In this document: one piece after another, positions 37,902-46,352 of the stretch
Position numbering within the stretch: the stretch's first letter is position 1
How the letters are laid out: each line of letters opens with the position of its first letter
NCBI GenBank assembly: GCA_029780115.1
Contig: JAKOZG010000004.1
Span: 124,001-188,000 of the forward strand
DNA: 64,000 nucleotides
From: Thermotogota bacterium
GTDB taxonomy: Bacteria > Thermotogota > Thermotogae > Petrotogales > Petrotogaceae
Reading direction: 5' to 3'
Program-made: the position numbers and the translations under genes
Notes under the pieces: model-generated
Told to the model about the DNA's origin: nothing
The model's input: only the letters and a program-made list of their open reading frames with translations
Databases searched by the model: none

Positions 37902-39409
37902 TTAGAAGTACCATTTTAGAGAAAAAGGTTCTCCACTAATTTTTTCAAACAATTCTTCATATTTATACAATCCAGAAGGTTTGATAACTTCCTCTATCAA
38001 AAATCCAATAAATTCTGTAGGTTTTTCAGAGATGTTTTCGACGTTTTGCTTTTCGCAAAATACCTTTCTTAACATTTCACACGTAACATCTCCCATAAAA
38101 TAGTTATGCATATATATAGGATGCGTAGTATAATGAATTCTGTAACCAAAAGGAGGTTCTTCTTCTAAAGGTTTATCTCCAAATAAATCTTCATAAACCC
38201 TAAAATATAAGTTATAAATGTCCTCTAAAGAAAAAATTTCGTTTCTATATAATTCATGATCGAAAAAAATGTTTCCTATAAATTTTAAATAACTCAGTTT
38301 TTCGTATTCTTTTATTTTTTCAAACTCTTCTTCTACTTCTTTGTTAAAGAAGTTTATATAAAATAATTTGTCATATATAAAACTTCCAAATAGATTTGCT
38401 ATACCTTCAGTAATAATGCCGCTTATTCCTTTATTTAGTATTATTTCATTTGGATCTTGTAGGAATGAGTGAATTGCATGTCCACTTTCGTGTAAAAGGG
38501 TTTTATATTCGGAATAGCGATTTTTAACGTTTGCCAAAACTCTTGAATCTTCACCAGTTTTTATTCGAAAATTGTATCCCCATTCAGATTTGTTTCTTCT
38601 TGGGAAAATATCATAAGTTATATTAAAATTGTCTAGATTAATTCCGAAGTTTAGGAAGAATTCTCTTAAGATATTGTAATAATCTGTCATGTCAACTTTT
38701 TTGTTTAAAGAAGGAGCTATTATAGATTTTAAGTATTCCTCATCCCAAGGTTTCAACTCGTTCATATTTAAATATCTTTTGGCAAGCTCGTTCCTTTTAT
38801 TATTTAGTATATCTATATAGCTTCTTAATTCATCTTTCCACCCTTCAAATATATTTGAGCTTAGCTCATCTCTTTTCAGCATATATTCTACAAAATCCCT
38901 TGAACCTTCAGCTTTTGCCAATTCTTTTCTTAGATTTATGAGTTCAATAAATCCGTTATCAATCAAAACTTTATTTATTTGATTTCTCGAAAAATAAGCT
39001 TTTTTCTTAGGTTTCTATCTTCATTAGTCAACATTTGATCTATTTCTACTGAAGTTACTTCTTTGCCATCTATCTTAAATCTAAAGGTATTAAGTATCAT
39101 AGAGAGTTCATTGGTTTTTTGCCTTATTTGGAGGTTTAGCTCGTTTATTTTCTTATTTTTATGAAACGGTTCAAAGATCTTGTATGCTATTTCTATCTTT
39201 CGTTTATCAACAGTGTTTAATTCTTTTTCTTTATGCTCACATATGATTTTAAAATTTTCCTCATCTTCTAAGAAAGTAGCTATGTCTTGATAAGCTTGTT
39301 CAATTCCTAAATCAAAACCTGTAGTATACTGTGTCCAACCTAACTTACTTGCCTTAATTTCTTTCTTATTTAGTTCTTGAAATAAGTTAACAACTTGATT
39401 AATAAACAC
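37902..39409 (-). pseudogene. M3-family oligoendopeptidase (PepF-like), split by a one-base frameshift
   Basis: Two adjoining frames make one protein. The first (39409 to 38975, GTG start six bases after GAGGTG) has the family TQYTTGFDLGIEQAYQ segment and ends in RKKLIF-REIK-stop. The second (38966 to 37902) holds the zinc motif HESGHAIHSF and the downstream Glu ligand region TEGIANLF. Joining them by a -1 slip at a run of five T (about 38985) gives LIFSRNQINKVLIDNGF, continuous with no gap, and a total of about 500 residues, the size expected for a short M3 peptidase. M3 enzymes trim peptides in the cytoplasm. Either the run was mis-called or the gene is recently broken. Confidence 0.85.
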
Positions 39410-39864
39410 TAGAAACACCTCTTTTTTAAGTAATTATTAATGTGATAAATTCATAAAATTTCTATACATTTTACTAAAAAATGTTTAAGAACCCCGTCAC
39501 CACAACAAGTTATAACAACTTACAACAATTTTTCTATTATATAAAAACCCTTGTATCTGCTAGCATTACCCTATATATTCTTTCTATGAATAGGTTTTCT
39601 TCGATTTTTTGATTTGATGAAATTTTATAACTACAATGATTATAAAGAAGAAAGTATGGAAATCTACTTTTTTTCATCTAACATAAAAAATAAAGAATTT
39701 CCCGTAGTCATAAATACGGAAAATTCTAACCTCCTTTTCTTCTATACTCATGGTAACTAATTATACCATAAGGTATTTCTTAAATACTTAGAAACTTTTG
39801 AAAGAAAATTTTCGAAAAAATAGGGTTTTTAATTTAGAAGGGTTTACAGTATAGCTCCCTTAAC
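39410..39864. other. Intergenic stretch of about 450 bases
   Basis: Between the M3 peptidase gene and the nucleotide-sugar operon. It contains the terminator at 39684-39726 and a strongly AT-rich remainder. A 25-codon minus-strand frame overlaps the terminator hairpin but has no separate support. No RNA gene, repeat or CRISPR unit was recognised. Confidence 0.5.
39684..39726 (-). terminator. Intrinsic terminator after the nucleotide-sugar operon
   Basis: Minus-strand arms GAATTTTCCGTA and TACGGGAAATTC (one G-T pair, 8-base loop) are followed by a T-rich tract. It lies about 140 bases past the last operon gene. Confidence 0.7.
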
Positions 39865-40938
39865 TCAACCGTCAGAAATCATCTCCAAAGTTGAAAATTC
39901 TACGGGAAATTTGATAGGTCTTCTTTCTTTTGCAGATTTATAGATTCCTAAAACAGCTTCAACAGCTTTTTGACCCTCGGTGCCATTTATATAAGGTTCT
40001 TTGTTGTCATTGATTGATTCATAAAAGTCTTTATATAGTGGAATATGACCACTACCATAAACAGTATCAGGATCAGGTAAGTTTTGAAAGGGATGTCCTT
40101 CTTGGTCAGGAAACCTCCAATATTTGATTTTATTTACAGCTAATCCTCCAATAACTACAGTACCTTTTTCTCCAAAGATTGACAAAGTTTCTTCTAAATT
40201 CTTAGGGTAAACATTTGCCGAGCCTTCTATTAAACCGATAGATCCGTTTTTAAATTTGATTATGGCACTTCCAAAATCTTCCGCTTCTATATAAGGATGA
40301 GTAAAATTTTTTATCACACCGTATATTTCTTCAATTTCGGAATTCATATTCCATATTAGCAAATCAATATTGTGCGTGCACTGATTCATTAGGGTACCCC
40401 CATCATCTTTCCAAGTACCTCTCCATTTTGCCTGCTCGTAATAAGTCTTGTCTCTATTCCATCTTATTGAAGCTTGACCATGGAGAATCTTACCAAAAGC
40501 ATTTTGTTCAACTTTTTTTCTTAATTCCTGAATTGGAAGGTTAAACCTATTCTGAAAACAGACGGCTAACTTTAAATTATTGCTTTTTGCCTCTCTGATC
40601 ATTTCTTTAGTATGTTTTGTTGACAGGGCCATAGGTTTTTCTACTAAAACATGCTTGTTATTTATTAAAGCTTCCATACTAATTTCATAATGATTTCCGC
40701 TTTCTGTAGCTATGCTTACTGCATCTATATCTTTTCTTTTTAAAAGTTTTTTGTAGTCAATATATATCTCTGGTTTTTTTAAACCTGCATTTTCTATTTT
40801 TTTTGCAAATTCTTCTGCTTTTTCTTCGACTAAATCACAAGCAGCAACTGTTTCTATGAAATCAGAATTTTTTATTAAGGCCTCAGAATGTTTTTGCTGA
40901 GCTATTCTTCCACAACCTATTACCGCCATTCTTAACAT
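39865..40938 (-). CDS. Gfo/Idh/MocA oxidoreductase, probable UDP-GlcNAcA 3-dehydrogenase (WbpB/WlbA-like)
   Basis: The 357-residue product has the NAD-binding GCGRIAQQKH (residues about 8-17), the EKPMALS motif near 95, and a C-terminal beta sheet domain with MNQCTHNIDLLIWNM near 180. The last resembles the His-containing motif of WbpB/WlbA proteins. Those oxidise the 3-OH of UDP-N-acetylglucosaminuronic acid. The inference gains strength from its partners: a WbpA-like dehydrogenase and a WbpE-like aminotransferase in the same operon. Start at 40938 is set by GAAGGTG five bases upstream. Confidence 0.78.
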   Translation of the reverse strand: MLRMAVIGCGRIAQQKHSEALIKNSDFIETVAACDLVEEKAEEFAKKIENAGLKKPEIYIDYKKLLKRKDIDAVSIATESGNHYEISMEALINNKHVLVEKPMALSTKHTKEMIREAKSNNLKLAVCFQNRFNLPIQELRKKVEQNAFGKILHGQASIRWNRDKTYYEQAKWRGTWKDDGGTLMNQCTHNIDLLIWNMNSEIEEIYGVIKNFTHPYIEAEDFGSAIIKFKNGSIGLIEGSANVYPKNLEETLSIFGEKGTVVIGGLAVNKIKYWRFPDQEGHPFQNLPDPDTVYGSGHIPLYKDFYESINDNKEPYINGTEGQKAVEAVLGIYKSAKERRPIKFPVEFSTLEMISDG

Positions 40939-40972
40939 TGCAGCACCTTCCATATATAGACTAAATTTTGTT

Positions 40973-42280
40973 TTAAATTAAAAAGATTTTTTCAGGATAT
41001 TTATCTTTTATATGTTTAGTTGCATTTCTTGTATCAAAAATTACAACGGCATTTTCAGCTACAAATTCATAATTTACTTTTTTATGACCCGTAGTAATTA
41101 TAACAGCATCACTTTCTTTTAATAATTTTTCCGTTAAATCTTCAGTTGTATATAATTTATCTTTATACTTAAATTGTTTAACATACGGATCGTGTATTTT
41201 TATGTTGGCCTTTTTTGTCTCTAATATTTCTAGAATTTTTAAAGCAGGGGATTCACGCAAATCATCTATATCATTTTTATAACTAACACCCAACATTAAG
41301 ATTTTCGCCCCATTTAAGCATTTTTTATTGTTATTTAAAATATCCATTAACCGTTCAACCACATATTCAGGCATATAATCATTGATTTCCCCAGCTAGTT
41401 CAATAAGTCTAGTATGATAATCGTATTCTCTTGCTTTGTAAGTTAAATAAAAAGGATCTATTGGAATGCAGTGTCCACCAACGCCAGGTCCAGGGTAGAA
41501 CGGCATAAATCCAAAAGGTTTTGTTGCAGCTGCATCTATTACCTGCCAAATATTTATATCCATTTTTTTAGCGAGGATTGCCATTTCGTTAACGAAAGCT
41601 ATATTTACTATCCTGAAAGCATTTTCTAGGATTTTTGACATTTCAGCTTCTTTAGGAGAGGAAACTGTAAAAACTTCTGCATTTAAAACCCTTTCGTATA
41701 ATGATTTTGCATACATAGTGCATTTTTCTGTAACACCACCAACTACTTTTGGGGTATTTTTTGTTTTGTAGACTAAATTACCTGGGTCCACTCTTTCAGG
41801 ACTAAAAGCTAAAAAGAAGTCTTTTCCTACTTTGTAACCATTTTGCTCCAATATTGGTAGCATCACCTCTTCTGTGGTACCAGGGTAAGTGGTACTTTCT
41901 AAAACTATTAAAGTATCTTTTTTCATTCTTTTAGCAACTTCATTAGTTGAATTAATTACAAAACTCAAGTCAGGTTGCTTGTATTTATTGAGTGGGGTTG
42001 GAACACAAATCATTATTGCATCACATTCCCTTATTCTATCATAATCAGTTGTTGCACTTAATTTTCCTTCTCTAACTAAATCTTCAAGTTCTGCAGTGAC
42101 TACATCTCCTATATAATTTATCCCTTTATTAACTTTATCTACTTTTTCTTTTTGAACGTCGAACCCTAGAACGGTATATCCTGCTTTGGCTTTTTCTACT
42201 GCTAGAGGTAATCCAACATAACCTAAACCTATTACTCCAATCTTAGCTGTTTTATTTTGAATTTTTTCTAGTAAAGCCAT
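40973..42280 (-). CDS. Nucleotide-sugar dehydrogenase, probable UDP-GlcNAc 6-dehydrogenase (WbpA-like)
   Basis: This 435-residue member of the UDP-glucose/GDP-mannose dehydrogenase family oxidises C6 of a UDP-sugar with two NAD+. Seen are N-terminal GLGYVGLPLA (about 18), CVPTPLNKYKQPDLS (about 92), FSPERVDPGN (about 163), the catalytic Cys in GVGGHCIPIDP (about 265), and the C-terminal substrate-binding domain with YKNDIDDLRESPA. The FSPERVDPGN form and the adjacent genes favour UDP-GlcNAc rather than UDP-glucose as substrate. Confidence 0.88.
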   Translation of the reverse strand: MALLEKIQNKTAKIGVIGLGYVGLPLAVEKAKAGYTVLGFDVQKEKVDKVNKGINYIGDVVTAELEDLVREGKLSATTDYDRIRECDAIMICVPTPLNKYKQPDLSFVINSTNEVAKRMKKDTLIVLESTTYPGTTEEVMLPILEQNGYKVGKDFFLAFSPERVDPGNLVYKTKNTPKVVGGVTEKCTMYAKSLYERVLNAEVFTVSSPKEAEMSKILENAFRIVNIAFVNEMAILAKKMDINIWQVIDAAATKPFGFMPFYPGPGVGGHCIPIDPFYLTYKAREYDYHTRLIELAGEINDYMPEYVVERLMDILNNNKKCLNGAKILMLGVSYKNDIDDLRESPALKILEILETKKANIKIHDPYVKQFKYKDKLYTTEDLTEKLLKESDAVIITTGHKKVNYEFVAENAVVIFDTRNATKHIKDKYPEKIFLI

Positions 42281-42314
42281 TGCTTTTTACCCCCTTTGTC
42301 CTATTTAATAAGAA

Positions 42315-43472
42315 TTAAAAACTAGCATAAAACTCCTTTATTTTTCTAACAACATATTCTTGTTCGTACCTGGTTAACTCTGGAAACATAGGTAAAGCTA
42401 GTGTTGTTCGTGTAGCTTTTTCTGTTATTGGAAAATCACCTTCTTTATATCCAAGATTTTCAAAACATTTTTGAAGATGTAAACCCAACGGATAGTAAAT
42501 CCCAGTTTCAATTCCATTTTCTTTAAGAAATTTCTTCAATTTGTCACGTTCTTCCTCGTTTTTTACTGAAATTACATATTGATGGTAAACATGAACTCGA
42601 TTATCAAAATATTTTGGATAGTTTATATATTTATCCAAGCCTTTTTCTTCAAAAAACTTGTTATAATATTGAGCCTTTTTTATTCTTCTTTCAATGTAAT
42701 AATCTAAGTTTTTTAATTTTATACGTAATATAGCTGCTTGTACCTCATCCAAACGAGAATTGTATCCCACCTCGTCATGGTAATATTTTTTAGAGGCCCC
42801 GTGAACCCTTAGTTTTCTAACTCGATCAGCTAACTTTTCATTATTTGTAACAACTAAGCCTCCATCACCATATCCGCCAAGGTTTTTTGTAGGGAAAAAA
42901 GAAAATGCATTTAGGTCTCCGACCGTTCCGCTACACTTTTTGTCTCCACTTGAGTAATACCAAACAGATCCTATAGATTGAGCACAATCTTCAATAATAG
43001 TTACTTTATAATTATTTTTTATATTTTCTAATCTTTCTAAATCAACTGTCTTACCAAAAAGGTGTACAGGAATTATACCTTTTATACGTTCTTTCTTAGG
43101 GTGAGTTTTGAGAACTTTTTCTACTTGATCCAAGTCTATATTAAAAAAGTCTTCTTCTATATCTACAAATATCGGAGTTGCTTGATTTAAAACTATAGAA
43201 CTAGCGGTTGCAAAAAAGGTATATGGTGTAGTAATAACGTAATCTCCTTTTTTTATATCAAGTGCTTGAACTGAAAGCCTTAGAGCATCTGAACCATTTG
43301 CTACGCTTATAGCATTTTTTACTCCAAGATAATTAGATACCTCTTTTTCAAACATTTTGACGTTGCTTCCCATTATTACATTACCGGATGTAAAAACAGC
43401 ATCTAAATTTTTAAGCACGTCTTTTTTTATTTTTTTGTATTGACGAGTTAAATCAAAAAGAGGAACTTGCAT
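42315..43472 (-). CDS. DegT/DnrJ/EryC1 sugar aminotransferase (WbpE-like)
   Basis: The 385-residue PLP enzyme starts MQVPLFDLTRQYKKIKKDV, has NGSDALRLSVQAL near residue 60, DCAQSIG near 165, and the PLP-lysine segment FSFFPTKNLGGYGDGG near 190. These enzymes transfer an amino group from glutamate to a keto-sugar nucleotide. In context it would convert the 3-keto product of the WbpB-like enzyme to UDP-GlcNAc(3NH2)A. Start at 43472 follows GGAGGAAAA, which is itself inside the end of the regulator gene. Confidence 0.88.
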   Translation of the reverse strand: MQVPLFDLTRQYKKIKKDVLKNLDAVFTSGNVIMGSNVKMFEKEVSNYLGVKNAISVANGSDALRLSVQALDIKKGDYVITTPYTFFATASSIVLNQATPIFVDIEEDFFNIDLDQVEKVLKTHPKKERIKGIIPVHLFGKTVDLERLENIKNNYKVTIIEDCAQSIGSVWYYSSGDKKCSGTVGDLNAFSFFPTKNLGGYGDGGLVVTNNEKLADRVRKLRVHGASKKYYHDEVGYNSRLDEVQAAILRIKLKNLDYYIERRIKKAQYYNKFFEEKGLDKYINYPKYFDNRVHVYHQYVISVKNEEERDKLKKFLKENGIETGIYYPLGLHLQKCFENLGYKEGDFPITEKATRTTLALPMFPELTRYEQEYVVRKIKEFYASF

Positions 43473-43483
43473 TTTTTCCTCCA

Positions 43484-44140
43484 TTAGTTTTGCTCCCCCT
43501 TCCTTAACAAGATATTTCCTTCTTCATCTATTTGAAAAACGTACAATTTTTCTAAATTTCTTTCTAAAGCATTATTTAAAATTTTTTCAGAATGTCTAAA
43601 AGAAGCAATTATTAATGCATCATAAGTTATTTCCTTAGCTTTTTCCGGAGGATATATATCTATACCCTTCAACTGATCACCTTGTTTTGAGACAGAGTCA
43701 TCCAGAAAGCCGACAACATTAACATTTTCGCTTTTTAAAATTTTTAAAACAATACCCCCAACTACGCCAGCACCATACAACAATATGTTCTCAAGTTTAT
43801 CCTTTTTTAGGGTATGTAGAACTTTTTTAAATGATTCTTTTGTATCAAAATACAATTCTGAAACTTCATCGACAAAACTTACTGTAAGGAATTGCAACCT
43901 TTTTATTCCTTGTTCAGTTAGTTCATAACTCATATTCCTTTTATTTTCCCCACATTTTAGTATATAACCCTTCTCCTCAAAATCCTTTAAATATTTATTT
44001 ACCATGGACGGAACAATGCCAACATTTTTTGAAATTTTATCCTGAGAAATATCATTATCTTCAGAAATTAATTTTAATATCATCATTTCCCTAAAATTTG
44101 GAGAGGGATTAAAAAATGTATATTTTTCAATATTTAACAT
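43484..44140 (-). CDS. Winged-helix regulator fused to a CapD/PglD-like Rossmann domain
   Basis: The 218-residue protein has an N-terminal winged helix (about residues 15-75, MarR-like, with DISQDKISKNVGIVPSMVNKYLKDFEEKGY). A linker follows, then a C-terminal Rossmann domain beginning near 115. That domain has ILLYGAGVVGGIVLKIL, GFLDDSVSKQGDQLKGIDIYPPEKA and DALIIASF, the pattern found in PglD and the N-domain of CapD-type sugar enzymes. It probably senses a sugar nucleotide and controls this operon, which it heads. A perfect promoter and palindrome lie upstream. Start at 44140 is fixed by GGGGTGAT. The domain pairing was judged by eye. Confidence 0.78.
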   Translation of the reverse strand: MLNIEKYTFFNPSPNFREMMILKLISEDNDISQDKISKNVGIVPSMVNKYLKDFEEKGYILKCGENKRNMSYELTEQGIKRLQFLTVSFVDEVSELYFDTKESFKKVLHTLKKDKLENILLYGAGVVGGIVLKILKSENVNVVGFLDDSVSKQGDQLKGIDIYPPEKAKEITYDALIIASFRHSEKILNNALERNLEKLYVFQIDEEGNILLRKGEQN

Positions 44141-44163
44141 GAATATATCACCCCAAAACTTTA

Positions 44164-44182
44164 ATTCACTCACTAAGTGAAT
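44164..44182. promoter_or_regulatory. Palindromic operator candidate ATTCACT-N5-AGTGAAT
   Basis: Perfect 7-base arms separated by CACTA lie 11 bases downstream of the -10 hexamer and about 24 bases before the regulator gene. The site overlaps the early transcribed region, a classic repressor position. Confidence 0.6.
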
Positions 44183-44192
44183 AATTTATTTC

Positions 44193-44221
44193 ATTATAAC
44201 ATTTCTTATATTTAATGTCAA
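44193..44221 (-). promoter_or_regulatory. Perfect consensus promoter for the nucleotide-sugar operon
   Basis: Minus-strand TTGACA (44216-44221), 17 bases, TATAAT (44193-44198). Both hexamers are perfect. A promoter as strong as the ribosomal one, with a palindrome just downstream, suggests tight repression. Confidence 0.85.
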
Positions 44222-44252
44222 GTTTTTAAATTTCTTTTTAATAAAAACTATA

Positions 44253-44282
44253 AAAAACCTAGAGAATATTCTCTAGGTTTTT
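44253..44282. terminator. Bidirectional terminator between wrbA and the nucleotide-sugar operon
   Basis: A perfect 30-base palindrome (AAAAACCTAGAGAAT and complement) with A5 and T5 flanks ends wrbA transcription about 30 bases past its stop and isolates the next operon. Confidence 0.85.
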
Positions 44283-44311
44283 ATACGTTATCTGATTTAT
44301 TTACAAAAAAA

Positions 44312-44923
44312 TTATCCAAAAAGTTTTTTAGCAATTTCTGCAACACGTCTTCCCTGCGTTTTAGCAATCTCAAGTTCAATTATATTGGGAGAGTTATCTT
44401 CTGATTTAATTATTGCAGAAGCACCATATGGTGATCCGCCATGAACGCTAGAATTATCACTTAATGAGGGTAAAGTGAAAGGTAGCCCTACAATTATCAT
44501 CCCATGATGTAACAATGTAGTGTAAAAACTCAAGATAGTTGATTCTTGCCCTCCATGTTGTGTGCTAGTAGTTGTAAAAACACTTCCAATTTTTCCAACC
44601 AATTCTCCTCTACTCCATAATCCTCCTGTCGTATCTAAAAACTGTCTCATTTGAGCAGCCATCATTCCAAACCTTGTAGGAGTTCCAAATATTATAGCAT
44701 CAGCTTGTGTTAAAGAATCTAAAGTGGCAATAGGAAGGTGTTTAAAGGCTTCTTGGGCTTTTTTTGCGCCCGATTTTATTAAGATATCTTCTGGAACAGT
44801 TTCTTGAACTCTATAAATATCGACTTCGACACCCTCTATTTCTCTAGCCCCCTGGGCTTCTGCTTCTGCCAATTTGTATGTATGACCGTACATACTGTAA
44901 AAAATTATACTTATTCTTGCCAT
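44312..44923 (-). CDS. wrbA: NAD(P)H:quinone oxidoreductase WrbA
   Basis: This 203-residue flavodoxin-fold protein reduces quinones by two electrons with FMN. It shows the FMN-phosphate loop FYSMYGHTYKLAEA (about residues 8-21), GTPTRFGMMAAQM (about 78), the TTSTQHGGQESTI loop (about 116) and SPYGASAI near the end. Length matches WrbA. ATG at 44923 follows AAAGGAGG. Divergent from the small thioredoxin-like gene. Confidence 0.95.
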   Translation of the reverse strand: MARISIIFYSMYGHTYKLAEAEAQGAREIEGVEVDIYRVQETVPEDILIKSGAKKAQEAFKHLPIATLDSLTQADAIIFGTPTRFGMMAAQMRQFLDTTGGLWSRGELVGKIGSVFTTTSTQHGGQESTILSFYTTLLHHGMIIVGLPFTLPSLSDNSSVHGGSPYGASAIIKSEDNSPNIIELEIAKTQGRRVAEIAKKLFG

Positions 44924-45049
44924 AAAGTAACCTCCTTTAATCGAGATAAATTTTGTCTCTTTTATGATAACATTAATATTTTAAAAATATTTAAAATATA
45001 TAATAATTAATGAACATACCTTAGTAAACGATTAAGGAGGAAATTTACA

Positions 45050-45316
45050 ATGAAAGCACTTTATCTTAAAAGTGATAATTGTCCGGTCTGTAAGGACTTT
45101 TTACCTAAGTTTATTCTCATTTGCGATGAGTACAATATACCTCATGAGATTGTAGATGTATCTAACAGTCAAAAAGAGTCTGGTCAAATGCTGGTTTTTT
45201 CTGTTCCAACCATTATTTTCTTAAATAAAGAAAATCAGGAATTAATAAGGTTTTCAAGTTATTTTGGAGGATATGAGATTAGAAACTTTTTAGATAGATA
45301 CTATTCAACTGACTAA
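45050..45316 (+). CDS. Small thioredoxin/glutaredoxin-like protein with CPVC
   Basis: The 88-residue product has a thioredoxin fold pattern: a beta strand, then DNCPVCKDF with the CxxC at Cys11 and Cys14, then SVPTI with the cis-proline near residue 53. It is shorter than thioredoxin and closer in size to glutaredoxin-like proteins. It would act in cytoplasmic disulfide exchange. The AAGGAGG site is strong. It is divergent from wrbA, another redox gene. A terminator hairpin follows. Confidence 0.85.
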   Translation: MKALYLKSDNCPVCKDFLPKFILICDEYNIPHEIVDVSNSQKESGQMLVFSVPTIIFLNKENQELIRFSSYFGGYEIRNFLDRYYSTD

Positions 45317-45348
45317 GAATTATTCAGAAAAGTTTAAAAGTATTGCTA

Positions 45349-45375
45349 AAAAAAGCTGCTTAAAGCAGCTTTTAT
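45349..45375 (+). terminator. Intrinsic terminator after the thioredoxin-like gene
   Basis: AAAAGCTGCT and AGCAGCTTTTATTTT form a stem of nine to ten pairs with a three-base loop about 35 bases past the stop. It probably also ends the leftward permease transcript. Confidence 0.8.
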
Positions 45376-45485
45376 TTTGGTTGATTCATAAATTTTGCGA
45401 CATATTTTGATCATTCATCGTAGTTGGTTTCCGTGTTGGTAAATCCACTGATATCGTACTTAACTACACGTCCACTTTATTTATA

Positions 45486-46319
45486 TTATCCTTTTAATCC
45501 GGTAAAAGTGATTCCTTTGATGAAGTATTTTTGGGTGAATAAAAATACTATTATTAATGGTAGAATGACTATGACTGAACCAGCCATTTGCATCGCGATG
45601 TTTTCCGTATATTGACCTCCAAGAACAGAAACAGCTACCGGTAAAGTGTACATACTTTCATCTGTTGCTATAATTAAGGGCCATAGAAAATTGTTCCAAG
45701 AACCTGTAAAAGTGAATATAGTTATAGCTGCCATAGCTGGTTTAGACAAGGGAATAATAACTTTGAAAAATATCCACCCTTCATTAGCCCCATCCATTTT
45801 CGCGGCTTCTATTAACTCATCTGGTATTCCACTAATAAATTGCCTCATGAAAAATATATTAAATGCATTTGCTATTGCTGGTAAGATTAAGCCCCAATAA
45901 GTATTCAGTAAACTTAGTTTAGTTAACAATAAGAAAACAGGAATCATAGTGATTTGCCCAGGAACCATAACTGTTCCCAGAACTAAAAGAAATAAAGTAT
46001 TTTTATTTTTAAAGTTAAATTTTGCAAATCCGTAACCAGCCATAGTTGCTAATAAGACTGATAAAAAGGTTGTGGAAAGAGAAACTACTACAGAATTTAA
46101 GAACGGTCTACCAAAATTCATTTGTTGAAATAGATCTTTATAATTTTTTAAAGTTGGATTTTTGGGAATCCACCTAGGTGGAAAGATAAAAATTTCACCT
46201 GGTCCTTTGAAAGAGGTTGAAAGCATCCATGCAAAGGGGATCACCGAAATTAATAACCAAATTATTAATATTAAATGTACAACAATTTGTTCAATAGGTG
46301 ATACTTTTACTTTTCGCAT
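45486..46319 (-). CDS. Sugar ABC transporter permease (MalG/UgpE type)
   Basis: The 277-residue inner-membrane protein has six hydrophobic segments. It carries the ATPase-docking EAA loop EAAKMDGANEGWIFFKVIIPLSKP near residue 185. The N-terminal LISVIPFAWMLSTSFK is typical of the MalG-type subunit. It follows the MalF-type permease by 33 bases and ends the glucan operon. No ATP-binding subunit is present, so a shared MsmK/UgpC-like ATPase elsewhere probably energises it. Confidence 0.92.
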   Translation of the reverse strand: MRKVKVSPIEQIVVHLILIIWLLISVIPFAWMLSTSFKGPGEIFIFPPRWIPKNPTLKNYKDLFQQMNFGRPFLNSVVVSLSTTFLSVLLATMAGYGFAKFNFKNKNTLFLLVLGTVMVPGQITMIPVFLLLTKLSLLNTYWGLILPAIANAFNIFFMRQFISGIPDELIEAAKMDGANEGWIFFKVIIPLSKPAMAAITIFTFTGSWNNFLWPLIIATDESMYTLPVAVSVLGGQYTENIAMQMAGSVIVILPLIIVFLFTQKYFIKGITFTGLKG

Positions 46320-46352
46320 AAATAAGCACGCTCCTATCTAGTTGAATTGCAT

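Noticed and set aside
39727-39864. A 25-codon minus-strand ORF near 39675-39755
   Set aside because: It lies over the terminator hairpin, has no family pattern and begins in the 3' tail of the operon.
45379-45485. A coding-like remnant in the gap after the MalG-type permease (minus-strand frame ending NTETNYDE)
   Set aside because: There are fewer than 20 codons, no start codon and a stop just upstream. Too short to support a gene fragment.
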